Source of the DNA: Natronobacterium gregoryi SP2
GTDB taxonomy: Archaea; Halobacteriota; Halobacteria; Halobacteriales; Natrialbaceae
Assembly: GCF_000230715.2 (NCBI RefSeq)
Contig: NC_019792.1
Coordinates: forward strand, 3,286,001 to 3,350,000
Length of the DNA stretch: 64,000 nt
Direction: 5' to 3'
Numbering within the stretch: the stretch's first letter is position 1; each line of letters starts with the position of its first letter. The notes beneath the pieces are model-generated. The model was not told the DNA's origin. It did no database searches and saw only the letters and a list, made by a program, of their open reading frames with translations. Shown piece by piece: positions 37,473 through 45,180 of this stretch. Both the position numbers and the translations under genes were made by a program.

Positions 37473-38198
37473 CTACGAATTCTCGAGTTCGAACTCGATC
37501 CGATCGACGTCCTCACCTTTCGACGTGTGGTCTACGATCGATACCCGTCCGATTTCGCCGAGACTGGAGACGTGCGTGCCGCCACACGGACACGTGTCGA
37601 ACGCCTCGATCTCGACGACTCGAAGCGGGTCGACGGAGTCGGGAATCAGATCGAGCAGTGCCCGACCCTCGTCGACCTCCGCCTCGACGACGTCCCGCGG
37701 GCGGTTCTCCTTTACGACAGCGAGGTCGCGCTCGATCGCCGCGTTGGTGCGACGCTCGATACGCTCGCGGTCCTCGTCGTCGAACGACGCGGGTTCGAAG
37801 TCGATCCGCGACCGGTCGGGGTAGACCTGGTTGCCGGCGGTACTCGCGCCGTACTCCTCGAGGACAACGCGGGAGACGACGTGCTGGGCGGTGTGCATCC
37901 GGCTCAACTGCTTCCGGCGCTCCTCGTCGACCCAGGCCTCGACCGTCGTTCCCGCGTCGGGAACTGTCCCCTCCCGGAGGTCGACGTCGTGGCGAACCTC
38001 GCCGTGGTCTTTCCGAACGTCGGACACGTCAGCGACGCCGTCGTGCCACTCGAGAATGCCGCGGTCAGCCGGTTGCCCGCCGCCTTCCGGATAGAAGTAG
38101 GTTCCGTCCAGAAACACCGCGTCGTCGGTCGTCTCGGTGACGGTCGCGGTGAACGTCGTCACGTCGTCGCCGTCGGGGAGGTATCGTAGCTCGGTCAC
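37473..38198 (-). CDS. Alanyl-tRNA editing protein AlaX
   Basis: 241 residues of the AlaRS editing domain without the catalytic synthetase. Zinc ligands are visible in RMHTAQHVVSRVV (HxxxH) and DTCPCGGTHVSSLGEIG (CxxxH). YFYPEGGGQPADRG is the strand that precedes the site. It removes Ser or Gly wrongly attached to tRNA-Ala. Size fits the medium AlaX class. Confidence 0.92.
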   Translation of the reverse strand: MTELRYLPDGDDVTTFTATVTETTDDAVFLDGTYFYPEGGGQPADRGILEWHDGVADVSDVRKDHGEVRHDVDLREGTVPDAGTTVEAWVDEERRKQLSRMHTAQHVVSRVVLEEYGASTAGNQVYPDRSRIDFEPASFDDEDRERIERRTNAAIERDLAVVKENRPRDVVEAEVDEGRALLDLIPDSVDPLRVVEIEAFDTCPCGGTHVSSLGEIGRVSIVDHTSKGEDVDRIEFELENS

Positions 38199-38308
38199 GA
38201 ACAGGGGTTGTGACCGAAGCGTAAAGACGCTGCTGACGGCGACTCGAGCGAGACACGTGCGTCGAAAACGGAGCAGTGCGGGTCGATCGAACTCGAGTTC
38301 GGTCGGCG

Positions 38309-41068
38309 TCAGTTCAGCTCTTCGTTCAGCAGTCGACGGAGCACAAGGTGGAGCACGCCGCCGTTCTCGACGTACTCGACCGCCATCGGGGTGTCGACCT
38401 GGGCGGTCACCGTAAACTCGGTGACCTCGCCGTCCTCGGATTCGGCGGTGACCTCGAGTTCGGCGTTCGGCTCGAGGCCGTCTTCGAGCCCTTCGATCGT
38501 GAAGTACTCGTCGCCCTCAAGGCCGAGTTCCTCCCAGCCCTCGCCCTCGGCGAACTGCAAGGGCAAGACGCCCATGCCGATGAGGTTGTCGCGGTAGATG
38601 CGCTCGTAACTCGTCGCGATGGTCGCGCGGATACCGAGCAGGTCCGTTCCCTTGGCGGCCCAGTCGCGACTCGAGCCGGTTCCGAACTCGTCGCCGGCCA
38701 CGACGACCAGCGGCGTGTCGTCCTCGCGGTAGCGTTCGCTCGCTTCGAACACCGTCGTCTCTCCACCGGTGGGATGGTGGATCGTGTACCCACCCTCCTT
38801 CCCGTCTAGCATCTCGTTTTCGATGCGGACGTTTGCGAACGTACCCCGCATCATGACCTCGTGGTTCCCGCGTCGCGAGCCGTAGGTGTTGAACTCGTGG
38901 GGTTCGACGCCGCGCTCTGTGAGCCACTGGCCGGCCGGCAGATCCTCGCCGAACAGGCCGGCGGGGCTGATGTGGTCGGTCGTGACCGTGTCGCCAAGCG
39001 TCATGAGACAGCGGGCGTTGGAGACGTTGTCCACGCCGGGCTTCTCGAGCGGGAACTCCTGGAAGAACGGCGGCTCGCGGATATAAGTCGACGCGGGGTC
39101 CCACTCGTAGACGTCGCCGGTCGGCGCGTCGAGGTTCTCCCAGCGCTCGTCGCCCTCGTAGACGCTGGCGTACTTCTCCTCGAACATCTCGGGCGAGACG
39201 CTGTTGTGGATCGTCTCGCGAATCTCCTCGGCGTCCGGCCAGACATCTTCGAGGTAGACCTCCTCGCCGTCGTCGTTCGTCCCGAGCGGCTCGTTCTCGA
39301 GGTCGATGTCCATCCGTCCGGCGAGGCCGTAGGCGACGACCAGCGGCGGAGAAGCGAGGTAGTTGGCCTGGATCTTCGGGTGGATGCGAGCCTCGAAGTT
39401 CCGGTTGCCCGAGAGGACACTCGTCGTCCAGAGGTCGTGTTCGTCGATGGCCTCCTCGATCGGGTCCGGCAGCGGACCGGAGTTGCCGATACACGTCGTA
39501 CAGCCGTAGCCGACGACGTGATAGCCGAGTTCCTCGAGGTCGTCGAGCAGGTCCGCTCGCTCGAGGTACTCCGTGACGACGCGGCTCCCGGGTGCGAGGC
39601 TCGTCTTGACGTAGTCGGGTACCTCGAGTCCCTCCTCGGCCGCGTTACGGGCGAGCAGTCCGGCACCGACCATCACGGACGGGTTCGACGTGTTCGTACA
39701 GGAGGTGATCGCGCTGACGAGAACGTCGCCGTGACCGATCTCGACCTCGGTGCCGTCCTCGAGTTCGACGGGTACCGTCTCGTCTAACGCGAGACTGGTT
39801 CCGGCATCACTCGAGTCGACCGCGGCACCGCCACCGTCACCGACCGCCGGTTCGCCGCCGGAACCGATCACTCCCTGCTCCTCGAGCAGGCTCGGGAAGT
39901 GGTCGTCCAGGTCGCCCATCGGGATTCGCTGGTGGGGCTTCTTGTGGCCAGCGAGACTGGGTTCGACGTCGCCGAGATCGAACTCGACGACCTCCGTGAA
40001 CTCGGGGTCCTGCTCGCCGAACAGCCCCTGGGCCTCGAGGTACTCGCGGACAAGTTCGACGTGATCTGGATCGCGGCCCGTCAGCTCGAGGTACTCCAGG
40101 GTCTTCTCGTCGACGGGGAACATGCTGATCGTCGAGCCCTGTTCGGGGGCCATGTTCGAGATGGTCGCACGGTCGGCGACCGAAAGCTGGGAGACGCCGG
40201 GGCCGAAGAACTCGACGAACTTGTCGACGACGCCGACCTCGCGGAGCGTCTCGGTGATGTGGAGCACGAGGTCCGTCGCGGTCGCACCTTCGGGAAGCTC
40301 GCCCGAGAGACGGACGCCGACGACCTCCGGCAGCGACATGTTGATCGGCTGGCCGAGCAGCGCGGCTTCGGCCTCGATCCCGCCGACGCCCCAGCCGACG
40401 ACGCCGATGCCGCCGATCATCGGCGTGTGACTGTCCGTGCCGACGAGCGTATCGGGGACGAGCCACTGCTCGCCGTCTTCCTCTCGCTCGTGGACGACGC
40501 GGCCGAGGTGCTCTAAGTTGACCTGGTGGACGATTCCCGTTCCAGGCGGGACGACGTTGAACTCGTCGAACGCCTGCTGGGCCCACTTGATCGCACGATA
40601 CCGCTCTTCGTTTCGCTCGTACTCTCTCTCGACGTTCTTCTCGTAGGCGTCGTCGGTGCCGAAGTGGTCGACCTGGACGCTGTGGTCGATCACGAGATCA
40701 CAGGGGACTTCGGGTTCGACGACCGTCGGGTCGACGCCCTTGCGATCTGTGGCCGACCGCAACGCGGCGAGGTCCACCACTGCTGGAACGCCGGTCAGGT
40801 CCTGCAGGACGACCCGCGAGACCGTAAACGGCACCTCGGCGTCCGGCACGTCCGGTTCCCACGAGGCCGCAGCCCGGATCGAGTCGGCGTCGATCTGGTC
40901 GCTGTCCGCGTTTCGCAGGACCGACTCGAGCAGAATGCGGATGCTCACCGGCAGTTCGTCGAGCTCACAGAGTCCCCGCTCCTCGAGGACCGTGAGATCG
41001 GCCATCTTGTACGTCTCGCCGTCGTGTTCGAACTTCCGGATCGCATCCGAGAACGCATCGGTTACCAT
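38309..41068 (-). CDS. acnA: Aconitate hydratase
   Basis: 919 residues. The [4Fe-4S] ligands are the Cys in AITSCTNTSNPSVMV and the two in GYGCTTCIGNSGPL. Other AcnA features: DHSVQVDHFGTDDAYEKN, GTDSHTPMIGGIGVVGWGVG, EYFTIEGLEDG and GDEFGTGSSRDWAAKGT in the swivel domain. It isomerises citrate and isocitrate in the TCA cycle. An insertion near 470 (GGEPAVGDGGGAAVDSSD) is low complexity and typical of haloarchaeal versions. The ATG at 41066 is chosen since a TATA box lies 20-28 bases before it. Confidence 0.95.
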   Translation of the reverse strand: MVTDAFSDAIRKFEHDGETYKMADLTVLEERGLCELDELPVSIRILLESVLRNADSDQIDADSIRAAASWEPDVPDAEVPFTVSRVVLQDLTGVPAVVDLAALRSATDRKGVDPTVVEPEVPCDLVIDHSVQVDHFGTDDAYEKNVEREYERNEERYRAIKWAQQAFDEFNVVPPGTGIVHQVNLEHLGRVVHEREEDGEQWLVPDTLVGTDSHTPMIGGIGVVGWGVGGIEAEAALLGQPINMSLPEVVGVRLSGELPEGATATDLVLHITETLREVGVVDKFVEFFGPGVSQLSVADRATISNMAPEQGSTISMFPVDEKTLEYLELTGRDPDHVELVREYLEAQGLFGEQDPEFTEVVEFDLGDVEPSLAGHKKPHQRIPMGDLDDHFPSLLEEQGVIGSGGEPAVGDGGGAAVDSSDAGTSLALDETVPVELEDGTEVEIGHGDVLVSAITSCTNTSNPSVMVGAGLLARNAAEEGLEVPDYVKTSLAPGSRVVTEYLERADLLDDLEELGYHVVGYGCTTCIGNSGPLPDPIEEAIDEHDLWTTSVLSGNRNFEARIHPKIQANYLASPPLVVAYGLAGRMDIDLENEPLGTNDDGEEVYLEDVWPDAEEIRETIHNSVSPEMFEEKYASVYEGDERWENLDAPTGDVYEWDPASTYIREPPFFQEFPLEKPGVDNVSNARCLMTLGDTVTTDHISPAGLFGEDLPAGQWLTERGVEPHEFNTYGSRRGNHEVMMRGTFANVRIENEMLDGKEGGYTIHHPTGGETTVFEASERYREDDTPLVVVAGDEFGTGSSRDWAAKGTDLLGIRATIATSYERIYRDNLIGMGVLPLQFAEGEGWEELGLEGDEYFTIEGLEDGLEPNAELEVTAESEDGEVTEFTVTAQVDTPMAVEYVENGGVLHLVLRRLLNEELN

Positions 41069-41087
41069 ACCCGACGTTATGGGCGCT

Positions 41088-41096
41088 TGATATTTG
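41088..41096 (-). promoter_or_regulatory. TATA box for acnA
   Basis: On the minus strand TTCAAATATCAAG lies 20-30 bases upstream of the acnA ATG, right for a leaderless haloarchaeal transcript. Supports the start at 41068 instead of the longer frame. Confidence 0.5.
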
Positions 41097-41367
41097 AACC
41101 CCTCGAGAACCTCTCGCACAGAGTATAACGACCCAGTATTTGTCGGGTCACTGGCTATCTGCGAACAGACAGCCTGCCGTCGTACTGATTCCAGCACTCG
41201 CAGCAAAGCCGACAAACTCTCGCCGGTTCATATCAGTGGTTGTGTATCAAATAACAAGTATTTTCGGTTACACTCCCGTGGTGGTCCCATACTTCACCAC
41301 TCGATCAACCCAGATGTTTAAAATCTAGAATAAATTCGGCAGGAATGCTACATACATCCTCTGAGTT

Positions 41368-41449
41368 CCCGTGCGGATTGCCGTATCGATGTCCCGGTGC
41401 AACCGCTTCGGGTCGCGGTTGTGCTGGAACTGATGGGAAGTAAGCCGTC
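41368..41449. repeat. Degenerate palindromic repeat, tandem to copy B
   Basis: GTGCGGATTGCCGTATCGATG, CCGGTGCAACCGC and GGTCGCGGTTGTGCTGGAAC line up base for base with the family consensus (ACGGATTACTGTAACGATT, CCGGCGCAACCGC, GCGGTTGTGCCGGAA) with scattered changes. It runs directly into the intact copy at 41450. The rest of 41097-41367 is lower-GC sequence with no supported gene. Confidence 0.7.
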
Positions 41450-41535
41450 TCATACGGAATGCTGTAACGATTTACCGGCGCGACCGCAGGAGGGCTCGCA
41501 GTCGCGCCGGAACTGACTGACAGCAAACCGTATCA
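41450..41535. repeat. 86-bp imperfect palindrome, copy B
   Basis: TCATACGGAATGCTGTAACG to AACTGACTGACAGCAAACCG TATCA. Same second subfamily as the copy at 57002-57087, with which it shares the CGACCGCAGG centre and the CTGACTGACAGCAAACC arm. Its last three bases (41533-41535) are the stop codon of folA read on the minus strand. Confidence 0.9.
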
Positions 41536-42060
41536 GTCGATCCGTTCGTACTCGACGAAGGCAAACCCGTCCCGGTCGTCGCGGGTGGCCTCACGGAAGG
41601 CGTCCCGATCCCACTCGGGGAAGCGCGCGTCGCCGTCGGGATCGTCGTGAATCTCCGTCACGATCAGACGATCGAGCGCCAGCAGGAACTGCTCGTAGAC
41701 GGTGGCACCGCCGGCGACGAAGACACGGTCGGCGTCGTGGCGTTCCCGAGCAGCCGTCTTGGCTTTCTCGAGTGCGTCCTCGAGATCGTTCGCGACGACG
41801 GCGTTCTCGGGCGTCTCGAGGTCTTGACTCGTCAGTACGATCGTCGTCCGTCCCGGAAGCGGTTCGCCGAGCGCCTCGAGAATCCCTTCGTAAGTCACCC
41901 GCCCCATGATGACGGGGTGGTCCATCGTCGTCTCCTTGAAGTGTTGCAGGTCCTCGGGGAGGTGCCAGGGCATCTCGCCGTCGACACCGATGACGCCGTT
42001 GTCGGCGACCGCTGCGATCCCGACGAGTTCGAGGTCCGTCTCGAGCGACGCCGCAGTCAT
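41533..42060 (-). CDS. folA: Dihydrofolate reductase
   Basis: 175 residues. GIAAVADNGVIGVDGEMPWH, LQHFKETTMDHPVIMGRVTY (catalytic Asp/Glu region and NADPH site), TIVLTSQDLE and FVAGGATVYEQFL are standard DHFR motifs. It reduces dihydrofolate to tetrahydrofolate, recycling what ThyA produces. The start overlaps the thyA stop (ATGA). Its own stop TGA is the first three bases of repeat B. Confidence 0.95.
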   Translation of the reverse strand: MTAASLETDLELVGIAAVADNGVIGVDGEMPWHLPEDLQHFKETTMDHPVIMGRVTYEGILEALGEPLPGRTTIVLTSQDLETPENAVVANDLEDALEKAKTAARERHDADRVFVAGGATVYEQFLLALDRLIVTEIHDDPDGDARFPEWDRDAFREATRDDRDGFAFVEYERID

Positions 42061-43085
42061 TCGGCCACCGAGAACTGGATGCCCTCGTGGGACTCGTACC
42101 CCTGCAGCGAGACATCCTCGTAGGTCAGGTCGTCGATTGAGGCGTCGGCGACCTCGAGTGTCGGGCGCTCGAGTGGGTCCCGAGAGAGTTGCTCGAGCAG
42201 GCCGGGGACGTGGTCCAGCCGTTCGTCGCCCTCGGCCTCGGGGGGTGCCTCGGACTCGAGCCACTCCTTGACCGAGAGGTAGTCCTCGCGGTCGTCGGCT
42301 TCGGCAAGTCGGGACTGCAGGGCCTCGAGGTTGTCGTCGTACCACTCGCCGCGGTCGCCGCGACCGCAGTAGACGTGGGCGTCGACGACCGTGTGGGCGA
42401 ACGTCCCGGATTCGAAGCCGGTCTGCTGGGCGACGACCTTCGTCAGGAGCGCGTACGCGGCGATGTTGAAGGGGACGCCGAGTGCGATGTCGCCCGAACG
42501 CTGGGTGAGATGACAGTTCAGCCGATCGCCCTGGACGTTGAAGACGAACGTGTAGTGACAGGGCGGCAACGTCGAGACCGCGGCGTTCGCAGGATGCCAG
42601 GCGTTGACCACGAGCCGGCGGGAGTTCGGCGAGTCCGAGAGGGTATCGACCACGTACTGTAGCTGGTCGAACACGCGACGCGACTCACCGTCGTCGGTTT
42701 CCTCGACGGTCACCCACTGCTGGCCGTCGTCGGGCCAGGACTCGCCCGCGAGCTGGACTCCCTCGTCGGGAACGGGATACCGCCGCCAGAACCGGCCGTA
42801 GGCGGTGTCAAGCCGTCCCTCTTCGTCGGCCCACGCGTCCCATATCTTGGTCTCCTCGCGGAGGTTGCGGACGTGCTCCTCGCCCGAGAGGTACCAGCAG
42901 ACTTCATGAAGCATGGAGTTCCAGCGGTAGCCGTCCATCTGCTTCGTCGTCAAGAGCGGATACCCATCTTTGATGTCTACCTCGTAGTGCTCGCTGAACG
43001 ACGAAATCGTGTCGACACCCGTCCGGTTGGGCTTGTAGGTGCCCCCGGAGAGCGCGCTGTCGACTAACTCGAGGTACTGTTGCAT
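42057..43085 (-). CDS. thyA: Thymidylate synthase (ThyA)
   Basis: 342 residues, longer than bacterial ThyA (about 264) because of acidic insertions, for example DGESRRVFDQLQYVV and APPEAEGDERLDH. The catalytic Cys is in WHPANAAVSTLPPCHYTFVF; dUMP-binding residues are in HLTQRSGDIALGVPFNIAAY and HVYCGRGD. It methylates dUMP to dTMP with methylene-tetrahydrofolate. Operon thyA-folA with a 4-base overlap. Confidence 0.96.
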   Translation of the reverse strand: MQQYLELVDSALSGGTYKPNRTGVDTISSFSEHYEVDIKDGYPLLTTKQMDGYRWNSMLHEVCWYLSGEEHVRNLREETKIWDAWADEEGRLDTAYGRFWRRYPVPDEGVQLAGESWPDDGQQWVTVEETDDGESRRVFDQLQYVVDTLSDSPNSRRLVVNAWHPANAAVSTLPPCHYTFVFNVQGDRLNCHLTQRSGDIALGVPFNIAAYALLTKVVAQQTGFESGTFAHTVVDAHVYCGRGDRGEWYDDNLEALQSRLAEADDREDYLSVKEWLESEAPPEAEGDERLDHVPGLLEQLSRDPLERPTLEVADASIDDLTYEDVSLQGYESHEGIQFSVAE

Positions 43086-43522
43086 TACCCGCCCGTTTCG
43101 CGTGCTCTCCCTTTAGCGTTGAGTTCTCCGGTTGCTCCGGAACACGATCCCAGTGACGCGGCCTCGTAGTACGACTCGCCGTCGAGTCCGTCGTACGCTC
43201 GAAGTGAGCCACAGTTCTTGTGAGCACTGATTCCTCGTGAACGAGGGCTGTCGCGCCGACGATCGTCTCACCGATTCCGATCGCTCGACCGATCGCTGTA
43301 AGCCGTCCGTCGAACACGTCGGCATGCGCGGCGAGTCGACCCGCGAGCCGTTCGACGAGAATCGGGCCGAGCGTCTTCTGTGACCCTCTCTCAGCGACGA
43401 AAAGAGCGAGTAGCCCGCGACGACGGGATGATCGTCGACACGGCGTGCGCCGGGACTCCCCCCGTTTTACTTCCGGTCCGGTGTCCAAACCCTCATTATC
43501 GGGGCGGGCCTCCCACCGATCG
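43086..43522. other. Gap between divergent thyA and the nuclease/helicase operon
   Basis: 437 bp. A minus-strand frame gives LLALFVAERGSQKTLGPILV and VFDGRLTAIGRAIGIGETIV, which look coding, but no start, domain or conserved end is visible and the frame runs on into the antisense of both neighbours. It may be a decayed gene. Promoters for both flanking operons must lie here; none is clear. Confidence 0.35.
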
Positions 43523-45154
43523 ATGACTCCTCGAGCCGGTGTCACCGTGCTCGCTCTCAGACCGTCGGCGATCGCAGATCGTCCGGTTGCAACGCTCGAG
43601 GACCTCGTAGCGACGCTCGAGCCGGACACCGTCTGGGTGTTCGGCCCCGAGCGCGATCCGCAGGCATTCGCGCGGGCGAGGAGCGTCTTCGACGCCCCGG
43701 CCGTCCATCCGCCCCTCGAGACCGCGGGGGACGGCCCACTGGCTCGGCGGGTGCTCGAGCCGGCCTCACCGGACGACGGCAACGGCTCATCCCTGGAGAT
43801 CGCCGTCACGCCCGGAACGAGGGCGCTACGAGCGGAGCCGGACGCCACCTCGAGAACGCTCCGGGACGGAATCGCGGCACTGGTCTGTGACAACGTGACG
43901 ACAGTGACGCGGCCGACGACCCTCGAGACGCACCTCGACGGTGCAGCGGCACTCGCGGAGGCGCTTCCCGCAGGCGCGGTGACGACCGTCCTGACGGGTA
44001 GCGAGCCCGCGGGTTACGACGCGGTGTGGCACCTCGAGTCGGAGACAGGAGCCGTTCGGGACATCGATCACGAGACGGTCGGCGGCGTCGAACCGCTGGC
44101 TGAGGACTGCGTCTCAGTACGCGTCCGAGGCGCGGGTCCGACGGAAGGATACGACGACCGGGGGTCGATCGCGACCCTGACGTTGACGTCCGCTGGCATC
44201 GCCGGCGTCGACACCTACGACGTGACCGATTTCGGGCTCGAGGCCGTTACCGGAATCGGGCCGAAGACGGCGGATCGACTCGCCAACCGGGGAGTAACCA
44301 CCCGCACAGACCTGCTCGAGACCTCGAGCGCGACCCTCACGGACCTTCCGGGCGTCGGCCGTGAACGTGCTCGGACGATACACCAGCACGCTCGGGTCCT
44401 CGAGACGGGCGAACCGCGGCGACTGACCGACGCGTCGCTGCCCGGTGCGGACTGGTACGAGCCACCGCTGTGTCTCGACATCGAGACCGACGGCCTCTCG
44501 CCGACGATCATCTGGCAGATCGGTATCTACGACCCCGCGACCGACGACTACCGGGCCTTCGTCGAACGTGACGATCCGAGCGATCCGGCGTCGGTGCTCG
44601 AGGCCTTCTGCGACTGGCTGTTCGGCATGCACCCGAACCGGGCGCTGCTCACTTGGAACGGCTGGGGGTTCGACTACCGGCATCTCGGCGCGTTCGTCTC
44701 GAAACACGTCCCCTACTACGCCGAGGAGTGGGAATCGATTCCCAAACTCGACCTCTATCTGTGGGCCGTAAACAACGAGCACGCCCTGCTTCCCGGCCGA
44801 ACGAACGAACTCGCGGTCGTCGCCGACGCGCTCGGCTACGACGACGCAGACACCGGGCTCGACGGCGCTGCCACGGCCGCGGCCTACCAGCAGTTCATGC
44901 GCACCGGCGACGCCCTCGCGTGGGATCGCCACGAGGCCTACTGCGAGGACGACTGTCGGGCGCTGTGGCACGTCTACGAGTGCCTGCGAGACGCGCCACA
45001 GGCGTCGTCGGCTGGCTCGAGCAGCGGCGACTCGAGCCGCGAGAGAACAGCTACCACATCAGCGAACGGAGAAGCAGATCGAGGGACGCCGACGAGCGAT
45101 CGCTCGAGTTCACCGACCGAGGAGACCGAACAGACCGGATTGAGCGACTTCTGA
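43523..45154 (+). CDS. HhH plus RNase H-like DEDD exonuclease, MrfB-like
   Basis: 543 residues. Unassigned N-terminal region (1-235); a helix-hairpin-helix pair at about 240-300 (VTGIGPKTADRLANRGVTTR, DLPGVGRERARTIHQHA); then a DEDD exonuclease fold: CLDIETDGLSPTIIWQIGIY near 317, WNGWGFDYRHLGAFV with the second Asp, and YCEDDCRALWHVYE with the YxxxD motif. Residues 515-543 are disordered. This matches the YprB/MrfB nuclease family that works with the MrfA helicase in bacterial mitomycin repair. Twenty-six bases separate it from the helicase gene. Role in DNA crosslink repair is by analogy. Confidence 0.85.
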   Translation: MTPRAGVTVLALRPSAIADRPVATLEDLVATLEPDTVWVFGPERDPQAFARARSVFDAPAVHPPLETAGDGPLARRVLEPASPDDGNGSSLEIAVTPGTRALRAEPDATSRTLRDGIAALVCDNVTTVTRPTTLETHLDGAAALAEALPAGAVTTVLTGSEPAGYDAVWHLESETGAVRDIDHETVGGVEPLAEDCVSVRVRGAGPTEGYDDRGSIATLTLTSAGIAGVDTYDVTDFGLEAVTGIGPKTADRLANRGVTTRTDLLETSSATLTDLPGVGRERARTIHQHARVLETGEPRRLTDASLPGADWYEPPLCLDIETDGLSPTIIWQIGIYDPATDDYRAFVERDDPSDPASVLEAFCDWLFGMHPNRALLTWNGWGFDYRHLGAFVSKHVPYYAEEWESIPKLDLYLWAVNNEHALLPGRTNELAVVADALGYDDADTGLDGAATAAAYQQFMRTGDALAWDRHEAYCEDDCRALWHVYECLRDAPQASSAGSSSGDSSRERTATTSANGEADRGTPTSDRSSSPTEETEQTGLSDF

Positions 45155-45180
45155 CGACGAGCAACTTCGACTTCCCGATC

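Noticed and set aside
42904-43893. 330-codon frame antisense to thyA and into the nuclease gene
   Set aside because: Overlaps two certain genes on the other strand, has no recognisable domain, and only its middle looks coding; treated as noise or a decayed piece within the gap.
44653-45180. Longer N-terminus for the MrfA-like helicase
   Set aside because: The extension lies inside the nuclease gene in another frame and is Arg-rich; the ATG at 45181 starts the family sequence.
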